Part shown: piece after piece, positions 19,388 through 28,848 of the stretch
Numbering within the stretch: position 1 is the first letter of the stretch
Layout: each line of letters begins with the position of its first letter
Program-made: the position numbers and the translations under genes
The notes under the pieces: model-generated
The model's database searches: none
Seen by the model: the letters and a program-made list of their open reading frames with translations, nothing else
Told to the model about the DNA's origin: nothing
Assembly (NCBI RefSeq): GCF_900205755.1
Contig: NZ_OANS01000002.1
Coordinates: 345,520-409,519 of the forward strand
DNA length: 64,000 bases
Source: Polynucleobacter meluiroseus
Lineage (GTDB): Bacteria > Pseudomonadota > Gammaproteobacteria > Burkholderiales > Burkholderiaceae
Reading direction: 5' to 3'

Positions 19388-19688
19388 GTGACTCAACTAC
19401 GTCTTTGAGTTTTTGGCTTGCATGAAAAGTAACTACTCTGCGAGCTGCAATCGGAATCATTTCACCAGTCTTCGGATTGCGTCCAGGACGTGCTGACTTA
19501 TTACGCAGTTGAAAATTTCCAAACCCGGAGATCTTCACCTCAACCCCCGCCTCTAAAGAATTCCCAATGCGATTGAAAAGAGCATCAATCATATCTTTTG
19601 CTTCGCGCTTATTTAAGCCAACTTGATCGAACAAGGCTTCGGATAGCTCATTCTTGGTAACGGTGTCGCTAGTCATTGATTGGGTCAT
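19365..19688 (-). CDS. ihfA: Integration host factor subunit alpha
   Basis: IHF-alpha is half of the heterodimer that bends DNA sharply at specific sites. The HU/IHF fold is clear: [15 protein letters not shown] at the start, [21 protein letters not shown] in the beta-arm region with the intercalating Pro in GRNPKTGE. I chose the ATG at 19688 because AAAGAGA lies just upstream; longer (19706) and shorter (19676) starts exist. As in E. coli it follows pheT. Confidence 0.93.
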   Translation of the reverse strand: MTQSMTSDTVTKNELSEALFDQVGLNKREAKDMIDALFNRIGNSLEAGVEVKISGFGNFQLRNKSARPGRNPKTGEMIPIAARRVVTFHASQKLKDVVESHARENTI

Positions 19689-19752
19689 TGCAAGTCTCTT
19701 TCGCAATTTTTTATTTTAATATTTTGAAATTCTAGTTTTTATAATGATAAAC

Positions 19753-22212
19753 CTAGCGCAAACGCGCCGCACATTTTTTTTCTACGCTGGCCAGCAACGC
19801 AGCCATCACTTGATCAATCTGTGCATCTTGCAGCGTTTCCTGCGGATTGAGCAGGGTTACTCTAAACGCCAAACTTTTTTCATCTTCAGCAAGACTACTA
19901 CTTCCCGACTTCGCTTTAAATTCATCGAATACATTGATGTCAACTACGAAGTCTTGCTTACAAGAGAGCAGGCTATCCAACACATCTTGGGCTGGCACAG
20001 TTTGCTTTACTACGATCGCTAAGTCACGCTGCACTGCAGGAAATTTACTAAGCTCTTGTGGATGTGGCAAACCCAATTCCTGAATCGCTTTTAAGTCCAA
20101 TTCAAATAACATTGGCGCCTGAGGTAGTTCATACAATTGCTGTAAACGCGGATGGAGCTCGCCAACCCAACCAATGTTGATTAATCCTGTTGTGCTCATT
20201 AAGTGAACCTGAGCAGAACGCCCAGGGTGTAAGGCAACATGCACTGCTGACACGGTGGTGAACTGAAGTGGATCTAAGGCGCGCGCTAAGTCTCCCTTGA
20301 CGTCAAAGAAATCAACCGCACGCTGTGGGCTCGCCCATTGCTCAGGCAGGCAAGAACCGTAAGCCAAGCCGCCAATATGTTGCGGCTGAAAAAAGCCCGC
20401 TACCTGACCATCTGCCTCTTGGATACTTTCATCTCGTGAGAACACTCTACCCGCTTCAAATAAACGCAAGCGACTTGCGCCTCGGTTTAGATTCGTTTTC
20501 AGGTTCGCTAATAAGCCACCCCAAAGATTGCTGCGCATGACGCCATATTGATTGGCGATAGGATTAATTACGTTGATCATCTTTTCTGGCGCAGTGCCAG
20601 TTAATCTTTGTTCGCTTTCACTATCCGTAAAGCCAAAGTTCACGACCTCTTGATAGCCCTGTAAGGCTAAACGGTGACGCAAAGCATGCACACTTCGCTT
20701 TGCTTCTGCTTGAGCACCCATCTTCAGAATAGCGCTTGGAGGGGTATCTGGAATATTTTCAAAACCATACATTCGCGCTACTTCTTCAATTAAGTCTTCC
20801 TCAATCTCAATATCGAAGCGATGGCTTGGAGGAGTAATAATAAAAATGTCACCCTCCTCTTGCTGAAATACAAAACCAAGACGCGTAAAGATATCAGCGA
20901 CAGTTTCAGCGTTAAGCGGGATACCAATTACCTTGGTGGCACGAGTTAAACGCATCCGCACAGGCTGTCGCTCTGGCAAGGCAATGATTTGATCGTCTAC
21001 AGGCCCAGCTTGACCTCCGCATACATTCAAAATCAGCGCGGTCAAATAATCCAAACAATGAACCGTATTCTGTGGATCAACCCCCCGCTCAAAGCGATGG
21101 GCCGCATCTGTACTAAAGTTAAGACGTCTGGCGCGACCTTGAATGGCTGATGGCAACCAGTATGCAGCTTCAACATAAATATTTTGTGTGGCATCACCCA
21201 CTGCACAATGATTGCCTCCCATAATGCCGGCCAAAGCTACGGGCCCGGTCTGATCAGCAATCACGCCTACTTCTAGAATTCTGCCGGACTGGTCTGGAGC
21301 AACTGGAGTTACTGTCTGCCCATTGAGCAATTCAACTGTCTCTCCGGGCTTAGCCCAGCGTACCGCGACATCACCAGACAATCGATCAATATCGAATACA
21401 TGGGTTGGTTGACCCATTTCCAACATTACGTAATTGGACAAGTCCACTAATGCAGAAATACTTCTTTGTCCGGCTCGCGCCAATCTCTGCACAATATGCT
21501 CAGGAGTTTTCGCTTGGGCATTTACACCGCGAATCACTCGGCCCGCAAAGCGGCCACAAAGATCTGCATTCTCGACAGTGACCTTGAGGGTATCTGCAAT
21601 AGAGAAGCTAGGCGCAACCCAAGATGGTTTTACTAAGGGGGTATTGGTGATTGCTGCAACCTCGCGCGCAATACCCATTAATGACAAGCAATCGGCTTTA
21701 TTTGGAGTGAGCTTGATTACGTAGATTTGGTCATCCAAATCGAGGTACTCACGAATATCTTTGCCAACGGGAGCATCGGCAGGTAGCTCAAGAATTCCTT
21801 CATGATCTTCGCCAAGCCCCAGTTCACGGCCAGAGCACAACATACCTTGACTCTCAACTCCGCGCAATTTACCAACCTTAATGAGGAAGGGCTTTCCCCC
21901 TGCTTCAGCGGCAGGTAGTTGTGCGCCGACTAAAGCACAGGGAATCTTGATGCCTACGCGCGCATTCGGGGCGCCACAAACGATTTGTAACTCTGCGCCA
22001 GTGCCGGCATTGACTTTACAAACCCGCAAACGATCAGCATCAGGATGCTGCTCGGCAGACAAAATCTCCGCCACGACGATATTGGTAAATGCAGGAGCAA
22101 CCGCATGCTGCTCCTCAACTTCAAGACCAGCCATGGTCATTGCATGACTCAGTGCCGCACTATCCATCGCGGGATCAACATACTGCCTAAGCCAAGATTC
22201 TGAAAATTGCAT
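19753..22212 (-). CDS. pheT: Phenylalanyl-tRNA synthetase beta subunit
   Basis: PheT forms an alpha2-beta2 enzyme with PheS to charge tRNA-Phe. The 819 residues contain the N-terminal tRNA-binding (EMAP-like) domain around 40-150, the B3/B4 editing domain in the middle, the B5 domain, and the C-terminal ferredoxin-fold anticodon-binding domain (FPAVQRDLAIVV). It lies 28 bases downstream of pheS. Confidence 0.96.
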   Translation of the reverse strand: MQFSESWLRQYVDPAMDSAALSHAMTMAGLEVEEQHAVAPAFTNIVVAEILSAEQHPDADRLRVCKVNAGTGAELQIVCGAPNARVGIKIPCALVGAQLPAAEAGGKPFLIKVGKLRGVESQGMLCSGRELGLGEDHEGILELPADAPVGKDIREYLDLDDQIYVIKLTPNKADCLSLMGIAREVAAITNTPLVKPSWVAPSFSIADTLKVTVENADLCGRFAGRVIRGVNAQAKTPEHIVQRLARAGQRSISALVDLSNYVMLEMGQPTHVFDIDRLSGDVAVRWAKPGETVELLNGQTVTPVAPDQSGRILEVGVIADQTGPVALAGIMGGNHCAVGDATQNIYVEAAYWLPSAIQGRARRLNFSTDAAHRFERGVDPQNTVHCLDYLTALILNVCGGQAGPVDDQIIALPERQPVRMRLTRATKVIGIPLNAETVADIFTRLGFVFQQEEGDIFIITPPSHRFDIEIEEDLIEEVARMYGFENIPDTPPSAILKMGAQAEAKRSVHALRHRLALQGYQEVVNFGFTDSESEQRLTGTAPEKMINVINPIANQYGVMRSNLWGGLLANLKTNLNRGASRLRLFEAGRVFSRDESIQEADGQVAGFFQPQHIGGLAYGSCLPEQWASPQRAVDFFDVKGDLARALDPLQFTTVSAVHVALHPGRSAQVHLMSTTGLINIGWVGELHPRLQQLYELPQAPMLFELDLKAIQELGLPHPQELSKFPAVQRDLAIVVKQTVPAQDVLDSLLSCKQDFVVDINVFDEFKAKSGSSSLAEDEKSLAFRVTLLNPQETLQDAQIDQVMAALLASVEKKCAARLR

Positions 22213-22240
22213 ACGCTATCTACCTAAAAAGCTTGGCCAA

Positions 22241-23287
22241 TTAAGCCGGAAATTGCGCTAAGAAACGGTGATCGTTCTCAAAGAAAAGACGTAAATCATC
22301 AATGCCATAGCGCAACATCGTTAAACGCTCGAGACCGGAGCCAAAGGCAAAGCCGGTGTAACGCTCGGGATTGATGCCCATATTGCGCAGTACGCTAGGA
22401 TGAACCTGACCTGCACCAGAAATTTCCAACCAGCGACCGGCCAATTTACCGTTGGTAAACGCCATATCAATCTCAGCTGAGGGCTCTGTAAATGGGAAAT
22501 AGGATGGTCGGAAGCGGACCTGCAGATCATTAGTTTCAAAGAAGGTGCGCAAAAAATCGGTATACACGCCTTTGAGATCGGCAAAGGAAACATTTTCTGC
22601 AATCCAAAGACACTCTACTTGATGAAACATGGGCGAGTGCGTAGCGTCACTGTCCACTCGATAAGTGCGTCCAGGAGCAATCACTTTAATAGGTGGCATG
22701 ACATCTGCATGCGCGTATTTCTGAACATGCTCACTTGCGTAACGTACTTGAATCGGACTAGTGTGGGTTCTTAGTAGCAAAGGCTTGCCAAGCGAGTCTT
22801 GGCCATCGATATAAAACGTATCCTGCATTGAACGCGCAGGATGATTTTCAGGGCTGTTTAATGCAGTGAAATTAAACCAATCAGTTTCGATCTCTGGGCC
22901 ATCGGCCACTGCAAACCCGATCGAGTGGAAAATTTCCTCAACCCGCTCCCAGGTGCGCATCACAGGATGCAAGCTACCCACAGCCTGGCCTCGCCCTGGT
23001 AATGAAACATCGATTGATTCCGCTGCTAAACGTTGTTGCAATAAGGCATCGGCCATAGCTTGGCGACGCTCTTGCAGAGCAGCTTCAACTTGAGTTTTAA
23101 CTTGATTAACTTGGGCGCCAGCACTCTTGCGCTCTTCAGGCGACATTCCTCCAAGCGCCTTGAGACGCTCAGTCAGAACACCTGATTTACCGAGATACTT
23201 GGCTTTCGCGTCCTCCAGAGCTGCCGCATCGGCAGCTCCGAGGAAATCACGTTTAGCATCCTCGACAATGTGGTCGAGAGAAACCAT
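22241..23287 (-). CDS. pheS: Phenylalanyl-tRNA synthetase alpha subunit
   Basis: PheS carries the class II catalytic core. The N-terminal coiled coil (residues 1-85) binds tRNA; motif 2 appears at HQVECLWI and motif 3 near the end as [17 protein letters not shown]. The Ala that decides amino-acid pocket size lies in that last motif. It sits between rplT and pheT, the conserved order. Confidence 0.96.
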   Translation of the reverse strand: MVSLDHIVEDAKRDFLGAADAAALEDAKAKYLGKSGVLTERLKALGGMSPEERKSAGAQVNQVKTQVEAALQERRQAMADALLQQRLAAESIDVSLPGRGQAVGSLHPVMRTWERVEEIFHSIGFAVADGPEIETDWFNFTALNSPENHPARSMQDTFYIDGQDSLGKPLLLRTHTSPIQVRYASEHVQKYAHADVMPPIKVIAPGRTYRVDSDATHSPMFHQVECLWIAENVSFADLKGVYTDFLRTFFETNDLQVRFRPSYFPFTEPSAEIDMAFTNGKLAGRWLEISGAGQVHPSVLRNMGINPERYTGFAFGSGLERLTMLRYGIDDLRLFFENDHRFLAQFPA

Positions 23288-23314
23288 TGCAGCTTAGTTT
23301 TAAATAACTAAGAA

Positions 23315-23680
23315 TTAAGCTGCAGCGTTTACTACGGATTTGATCCGAGTAACCAAAGCGGCAAAAGCCGGTTTGTCAGCAATGGCCATATCAGAAAGTA
23401 CTTTACGATCGAGATCGATTGAGGCTTTCTTCATACCATTCATGAATACGCTATAAGTCATTTGATGCTCGCGCACTGCCGCATTGATACGCGCAATCCA
23501 CAAAGCGCGGAATACACGTTTCTTATTACGACGGTCACGATAAGCATATTGACCAGCGCGCATAACTGCTTGCTTGGCAATACGGAATACGTTTTTACGA
23601 CGTCCACGATAACCTGTTGCGGCATCGGTGATTTTTTTATGACGGGCTCTTGCTGTAACCCCACGTTTGACTCTTGGCAT
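23315..23680 (-). CDS. rplT: 50S ribosomal protein L20
   Basis: L20 is a primary 23S rRNA-binding assembly protein. The sequence begins with the typical [16 protein letters not shown] and has the basic helix followed by the globular C-terminal domain ([15 protein letters not shown]). Its 121 residues are normal. In E. coli, L20 represses rpmI-rplT translation by binding the mRNA; a hairpin just after infC could be related. Confidence 0.97.
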   Translation of the reverse strand: MPRVKRGVTARARHKKITDAATGYRGRRKNVFRIAKQAVMRAGQYAYRDRRNKKRVFRALWIARINAAVREHQMTYSVFMNGMKKASIDLDRKVLSDMAIADKPAFAALVTRIKSVVNAAA

Positions 23681-23705
23681 TGAATTCTCCTAATTTAGTC
23701 TGAGG

Positions 23706-23900
23706 TTAAGCGTATGGAAGCATGGAGCGAATAGACTTAACATCTGCCTTCGCAACTTCAGTGGTACCACGCAAATGACGCTTGTTCTTTGTGGTCTTCT
23801 TGGTGAGGATGTGGCGTTTAAAGGCCTGACCTCGTTTAATCGTTCCGCCTGCGCGAACCGTGAAGCGCTTCTTCGCGCTACTCTTGCTCTTCATCTTGGG
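23706..23900 (-). CDS. rpmI: 50S ribosomal protein L35
   Basis: This is a 64-residue basic ribosomal protein with the family start [14 protein letters not shown] and the end RSMLPYA. A longer in-frame start at 23933 would add an unrelated 11-residue leader; the ATG at 23900 has AGGAGGG about eight bases upstream and agrees with the family. It precedes rplT by 25 bases. Confidence 0.96.
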   Translation of the reverse strand, partial: PKMKSKSSAKKRFTVRAGGTIKRGQAFKRHILTKKTTKNKRHLRGTTEVAKADVKSIRSMLPYA

Positions 23901-24014
23901 CATAAAGCACCCCTCCTTCTTCGCGTGCAACATAGGTGGTAACCGACGGTCACTCTTCCTGTACCTAGAAGCACTTATTACATGCAGCGCCTTGCGACTC
24001 CGCCCTACTTAAAC

Positions 24015-24043
24015 AAGTAGCAGATTCTAATGAATCGCTACTT
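24015..24043 (-). other. Stem-loop at the infC-rpmI junction
   Basis: AAGTAGC-A-GATTC at 24015-24027 and GAATCGCTACTT at 24032-24043 form a 12-bp stem with one bulged A and a TAAT loop. It overlaps the infC stop codon and has no T run, so it is unlikely to be a simple terminator. It could be an RNA processing or translational control element for rpmI-rplT. Confidence 0.6.
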
Positions 24044-24566
24044 ACTTAGCCTTACGAATGGGGGCCAACACCATCACCATTTGGCGGCCCTCCATCTTCG
24101 GAAACTGTTCAACTTGGCCATGCTCTTGCAGGTCCAACTTCAAACGCTCCAACATTCTGACTCCGATTTCTTGATGGGCCATTTCACGACCCCGAAACCG
24201 TAGCGTAATCTTTGTCTTATCGCCATCTTCCAAAAAGCGAATGAGATTGCGTAACTTCACACCATAATCACCGTCATCTGTTCCAGGGCGGAATTTCACT
24301 TCCTTCACCTGAATCACTTTTTGCTTGAGCTTCGCTTCATGCAAACGTTTGGCTTCTTGATACTTAAACTTACCGAAGTCCATGATGCGTACAACAGGCG
24401 GTACAGCAGTCGGAGCAATTTCCACCAAATCGGTTTCTTTTTCTTCGGCTAAAGCCAGAGCTTCACTCAACTTAACAACACCGATGGGCTCCCCATCAAT
24501 TCCAATCAGACGCACTTCAGGAGCAGTAATTTCCCGGTTAATGCGCTGCGATTTATCAGTAGCGAT
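24042..24566 (-). CDS. infC: Translation initiation factor IF-3, ATC start
   Basis: IF-3 binds the 30S subunit and rejects wrong start codons. Reading upstream of the first GTG (24515) the frame gives [17 protein letters not shown], which is the standard IF-3 N terminus, and no ATG, GTG or TTG precedes it. The codon in the start position is ATC at 24566-24564, with AAGGA eight bases upstream. Rare AUU/AUC starts are known for infC and let IF-3 repress its own mRNA. The product is then 174 residues, the usual length. Confidence 0.93.
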   Translation of the reverse strand: MATDKSQRINREITAPEVRLIGIDGEPIGVVKLSEALALAEEKETDLVEIAPTAVPPVVRIMDFGKFKYQEAKRLHEAKLKQKVIQVKEVKFRPGTDDGDYGVKLRNLIRFLEDGDKTKITLRFRGREMAHQEIGVRMLERLKLDLQEHGQVEQFPKMEGRQMVMVLAPIRKAK

Positions 24567-24608
24567 CTTGCAATTCCTTATAAAAAAACAATAAAAGCTG
24601 TTCCACCC

Positions 24609-26531
24609 CTAGCTAAGCTCGGGTCCGACTTTCTGGGATATATCCTGCTGGAGTCGGGCAACGAAACTATCAAGAGGCATTACACCAAGATCAATTCCGC
24701 CACGGGCACGAACGGCCACCGTATTACTTTCAAGCTCCTTGTCACCAACAACTAACAAAAATGGAAGCTTCTGTAATGCGTGCTCGCGTATTTTATACGT
24801 AATTTTCTCATTTCGCAAATCCACTTCCACTCTAAACCCTTGTTTTTTCAGAGTTTGCTGTACTTGCAAGGCGTAAGCAGCTGAATTTTCCGAGATATTG
24901 AGGACAACTGCCTGGGTTGGCGCCAACCAAACTGGCATATTACCGGCGTGATTTTCGATCAAAATCCCAATAAAGCGCTCTAAAGAGCCCACAATTGCCC
25001 GGTGCAACATCACTGGAGTCTTGCGGGTGTTGTCTTCGGCGACATATTCAGCGCCTAAGCGGGCTGGCATCGAGAAATCCACTTGGATCGTGCCGCATTG
25101 CCAAGTCCGCCCGATAGAGTCTTTCAGGTGATATTCAATTTTAGGGCCATAAAAAGCGCCTTCACCTGGCAACTCTTCCCATTCTTGACCTGAAGCGGTT
25201 AAGGCGCCACGGAGTGCCGCCTCTGCCTTATCCCAAATAGCGTCGTCCCCTACCCGTTTAACTGGTCGCAATGCCAGCTTCACCGCTACCTCTGTAAACC
25301 CAAAATCCTGATAAACCTCACGTACAGCGCGATCAAACGCCGCAACTTCTGTCTGAATCTGGTCTTCCGTGCAAAAGATGTGACCATCATCCTGCGTAAA
25401 GCCCCGAACTCGCATCAAACCATGCAGGGCACCAGAGGGCTCATTGCGATGACACTGACCAAACTCACCGTAGCGCAATGGCAGCTCACGATAGCTGTGC
25501 AAGCCAGAATTAAAAATCTGTACATGTCCGGGGCAATTCATGGGCTTTAAGGCATAGGCACGACTCTCAGATTCAGTCGTAAACATATTCTCTTTGTAGT
25601 TATCCCAATGGCCCGACTTTTCCCACAGGCCACGATCCAAAATCTGCGGGGCCTTCACTTCCTGGTAGCCCTCATTTTGATAACTGCGGCGCATGTATTG
25701 CTCAACTTCTTGCCAAATCGCCCAACCTTTAGGATGCCAAAAGATCAAGCCAGGTGCCTCTTCTTGAAAATGGAATAAGTCCAGCAATTTACCAAGGCGG
25801 CGATGATCTCGTTTCTCCGCTTCTTCAAGCATATGCAAGTGGGCTTCTTGATCTTCTTTTTTTAGCCAAGCAGTACCGTAAATGCGCTGGAGCATCTCAT
25901 TCTTACTATCGCCGCGCCAATAGGCGCCAGCTAGCTTCATGAGCTTAAATACTTTTAACTTACCAGTGGAGGGCACATGTGGACCGCGACATAAGTCGGT
26001 GAACTTGCCTTCCGTATACAAGGAAACATCCTCACCTTGAGGAATGCTCGCAATAATTTCTGCTTTGTAATACCCGCCTTGGTCTTGAAAGAACTTGACA
26101 GCTTCATCGCGAGGCAAGACTGAACGCACTACCGGTTCGTCCTTTTTTGCCAACTCAGTCATTTTCTTTTCAAGGGCAACTAAGTCATCCGGCGTAAATG
26201 GGCGATGGAAAGAAAAGTCGTAGTAAAAGCCATTTTCGATCACAGGACCGATCGTGACTTGAGCTTCAGGAAATAATTCTTTAACTGCGTAAGCTAATAA
26301 ATGGGCTGTGGAGTGGCGTACGATCTCTAAGGCTTCCGGGCTTTTGTCGGTAATGATGGCAACTTGACTGTCTTTCTCAATCAGATGACTTAAGTCCACC
26401 ATCTGCCCGTCAACCAAACCCCCAAGAGCCGCTTTCACCAAACCACTACCAATACTTTGCGCCACATCGAGCACGCGCACCGGGCCAGCGAACTCGCGTT
26501 TTGATCCATCAGGAAGAGTTACTACCAGCAT
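24609..26531 (-). CDS. thrS: Threonyl-tRNA synthetase
   Basis: ThrS charges tRNA-Thr and clears Ser-tRNA-Thr. Domain order is TGS (1-65), the editing domain with [10 protein letters not shown] and the later C-R-G-P-H, the class II core with MNCPGH and RHRNEPSG-like CHRNEPSG, and the C-terminal anticodon-binding domain. The ATG at 26531 has GGAG five bases upstream and is preferred to the GTG at 26537. It heads the thrS-infC-rpmI-rplT-pheST-ihfA cluster. Confidence 0.96.
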   Translation of the reverse strand: MLVVTLPDGSKREFAGPVRVLDVAQSIGSGLVKAALGGLVDGQMVDLSHLIEKDSQVAIITDKSPEALEIVRHSTAHLLAYAVKELFPEAQVTIGPVIENGFYYDFSFHRPFTPDDLVALEKKMTELAKKDEPVVRSVLPRDEAVKFFQDQGGYYKAEIIASIPQGEDVSLYTEGKFTDLCRGPHVPSTGKLKVFKLMKLAGAYWRGDSKNEMLQRIYGTAWLKKEDQEAHLHMLEEAEKRDHRRLGKLLDLFHFQEEAPGLIFWHPKGWAIWQEVEQYMRRSYQNEGYQEVKAPQILDRGLWEKSGHWDNYKENMFTTESESRAYALKPMNCPGHVQIFNSGLHSYRELPLRYGEFGQCHRNEPSGALHGLMRVRGFTQDDGHIFCTEDQIQTEVAAFDRAVREVYQDFGFTEVAVKLALRPVKRVGDDAIWDKAEAALRGALTASGQEWEELPGEGAFYGPKIEYHLKDSIGRTWQCGTIQVDFSMPARLGAEYVAEDNTRKTPVMLHRAIVGSLERFIGILIENHAGNMPVWLAPTQAVVLNISENSAAYALQVQQTLKKQGFRVEVDLRNEKITYKIREHALQKLPFLLVVGDKELESNTVAVRARGGIDLGVMPLDSFVARLQQDISQKVGPELS

Positions 26532-26639
26532 GACCACTCCATCTTATTTATGTTTCTTAAAGTTAGCCGCTTTAAGCACGCCGCTAAATGTAAAACAAAA
26601 GCAAATACAGTATTGATACCCCATTCCCATTAAAAAGAA

Positions 26640-26667
26640 TGCGCGGCAGCATTTCGGCAACCGCGCA
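26640..26667. terminator. Terminator downstream of tRNA-Val
   Basis: TGCGCGG at 26640-26646 pairs with CCGCGCA at 26661-26667 around a 14-base loop. On the minus strand the stem is followed by TTCTTTTTAA, giving an intrinsic terminator for the relA/tRNA-Val direction; on the plus strand it is followed by CTTTTT. Confidence 0.8.
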
Positions 26668-26687
26668 CTTTTTGGGTCTTTATTCGT

Positions 26688-26764
26688 TGGTAGGCTCGAT
26701 TGGACTCGAACCAACGACCCCCACCATGTCAAGGTGGTGCTCTAACCAGCTGAGCTACGAGCCT
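26688..26764 (-). tRNA. tRNA-Val (anticodon GAC)
   Basis: On the minus strand the acceptor stem AGGCTCG pairs with CGAGCCT followed by the encoded A-CCA. The anticodon stem CCACC/GGTGG encloses TTGACAT, giving anticodon GAC. The T arm is GTTGG-TTCGAGT-CCAAT. The 5' end is only 18 bases after the relA stop and a terminator follows, so it may be processed from a relA read-through transcript. Confidence 0.95.
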
Positions 26765-26782
26765 ATTAAGTGCGCTAGTTTA

Positions 26783-28813
26783 TCACCGGCGGCGCACTTG
26801 GGTAACTCCTTTGACTTCCTCTAGGCTGTTTTGAACCAGCCTTAAGGCTTCAGAGTCTTTAATTTCGAGAGTTAAGAGGATTTGAGCAACCCCCTTCTTC
26901 ACTGTTTTACGCAGGTCAATCACGTGAACGCCTTGCCTAGTCATAATCTCAAATAGTTCCCGCATCAATTCTGGGCGGTCTACACCACTCACGGCTAAAT
27001 CTGCCGGAAAGAGATGTTTTGCTTCACTCCCAGAAGATTCTTGTGTGGCAACTTGATTCCAAGCGGTTTGAATGACCCGCTCAGGCGCCCGCTCTAACAG
27101 TCCGCGAAAGGTCTTGCAAGCACGCCGATGAATGGATACGCCACGTCCTTGAGTAATAAACCCAGATATTGGATCGGGTGGCACGGGGCGGCAACAACGG
27201 GCTAATTGGGTCAGCAGGGAATCTACCCCTACTACCAGGACGTCACCCCCTTGAGTGGATTTGCGCGTGCTTTGCTTAAGTACTAATTCAGGAGGCGCAG
27301 CTACTGACTTCGCCTCTGGCTTCTGGTCGAGCTTATGATCCACTGGCTTCGCATGTTGCCCAGTCTCTTCGTCATCCAGCGCATTAAACCAAGCCCGTAC
27401 CCGCGATCGAGCCCTTTGTGAGCGCAGGTAATGTCGATCAGAACTAATCCAGTCACGCGAAGGACCGCCCTGCTTCACAGCAATGATGTCCACGGTTTGG
27501 CCATTCTTCAACGCAGTTTCTAGCGGCACCATGGCGCCATCTAGCTTGGCGCCCCTGCAGCGGTGCCCCAAATCGGTATGTACTGCATAAGCAAAATCGA
27601 TCGGGGTCGATTCCTTCTCTAAGGAAATGACTTTACCTAAAGGTGTCAGGACATAAATATGGTCATCGATTTCATGATGTTTGAGTTGCTCCCAAGCATC
27701 CTCCTTCCAGGAGATCAGCTGCCGTGCCCAGGCAATTTGCCTCTCATAAGCCTGAGCAGCACTATGCGTCCCCGCCTGATGTGAGGCATTCTGATCGTGC
27801 TGAATATTGGGTCGTACTTGGCGCTGTGTCACGGTGCCACCGGTAGCGGCAGCCTCCTTATAACGCCAATGAGCAGCCAGTCCGTATTCTGCCTGTTGAT
27901 GCATTTCCTGTGTGCGCACCTGAACCTCAAAAGCAGTACCTCCAGCATCCATGACTACGGTATGAAGGGATTGATAGCCATTGGGCTTTGGCCGCGCAAT
28001 ATAGTCGTCAAACTCCCGTGGAACTGGCTGCCAAATGTTGTGCACTAAACCTAAGCTTGCATAACAGGATTTGACATCGGGGACAAGCACCCGAAAGGCG
28101 CGCACATCGTATAAGTTCGCAAAGTCCAAAGACTTGCCTTGCATTTTCTTCCAGATGCTGTAAATGTGTTTGGGGCGGCCCTGCACTTGGGCAACGATTC
28201 CAGCATTTTGCAGTTCTTCTTTGAGGCACAAAACGATCTGCTCAATAAAAGAGTCGCGTTCAATGCGCTTTGCATCCAACATCTTGGCAATGTCACGATA
28301 GGTCTGCGGTGAAAGCACCCGAAAAGCGAGGTCCTCCATCTCCCATTTCATTTGCCAGATACCCAAACGGTTTGCGAGTGAGGCGTCAATATCTAAAATC
28401 TCTTGGGCCCAGGGTTTAGGCATCTCAATTTTTTCTTGAGTAATCCAGCGCAAGGTTTGCAAGCGGGAGGCCAAGTAAATTAGCACTACACGCAAATCAT
28501 CGCCAAAAGCCAATAACATTTTGCGCAGCATTTCTTCTTGACCGGCAATGTTGAGACCCCCATCTGCGCGCAGTAACTTCGCTTGAGCTTGGCGTAACCC
28601 ACGGTAACCAATCAACAACTTGGCAGGCTCTTCACCGATTAATTTAATCAGCGCTTCTCGTCCATGGGTACGAGCAATATTTTTAGCTGCAATTAAGCTG
28701 GCGTCGTCAAGGTGGAGCGTTTCCAGAATTTGTAATACCCCATCAGCATGCTCTTGAGCAGGCTCGCCATACCAGCCGTCAATAATTTTTATGGTTTCAG
28801 GGGTGCTTGCCAT
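26783..28813 (-). CDS. relA: GTP pyrophosphokinase RelA
   Basis: RelA makes (p)ppGpp on starved ribosomes. The N-terminal hydrolase-like HD domain is degenerate: the H-D pair and the D-R-L-H-N motif of SpoT are missing (it reads ASRLQTLRW). The synthetase domain is intact with GRPKHIYSIWKKM, YDVRAFRV and KPNGYQSLHT around residues 210-300. A TGS domain (DHIYVLTPLGKVISL), a Cys-containing zinc-finger region and a C-terminal ACT domain follow. I take the ATG at 28813; a TTG two codons upstream is unlikely. It lies 29 bases downstream of the transporter-hydrolase fusion. Confidence 0.93.
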   Translation of the reverse strand: MASTPETIKIIDGWYGEPAQEHADGVLQILETLHLDDASLIAAKNIARTHGREALIKLIGEEPAKLLIGYRGLRQAQAKLLRADGGLNIAGQEEMLRKMLLAFGDDLRVVLIYLASRLQTLRWITQEKIEMPKPWAQEILDIDASLANRLGIWQMKWEMEDLAFRVLSPQTYRDIAKMLDAKRIERDSFIEQIVLCLKEELQNAGIVAQVQGRPKHIYSIWKKMQGKSLDFANLYDVRAFRVLVPDVKSCYASLGLVHNIWQPVPREFDDYIARPKPNGYQSLHTVVMDAGGTAFEVQVRTQEMHQQAEYGLAAHWRYKEAAATGGTVTQRQVRPNIQHDQNASHQAGTHSAAQAYERQIAWARQLISWKEDAWEQLKHHEIDDHIYVLTPLGKVISLEKESTPIDFAYAVHTDLGHRCRGAKLDGAMVPLETALKNGQTVDIIAVKQGGPSRDWISSDRHYLRSQRARSRVRAWFNALDDEETGQHAKPVDHKLDQKPEAKSVAAPPELVLKQSTRKSTQGGDVLVVGVDSLLTQLARCCRPVPPDPISGFITQGRGVSIHRRACKTFRGLLERAPERVIQTAWNQVATQESSGSEAKHLFPADLAVSGVDRPELMRELFEIMTRQGVHVIDLRKTVKKGVAQILLTLEIKDSEALRLVQNSLEEVKGVTQVRRR

Positions 28814-28848
28814 CGGCAACTAATAGTGAAGTACAGGAGTTAAGCAAT

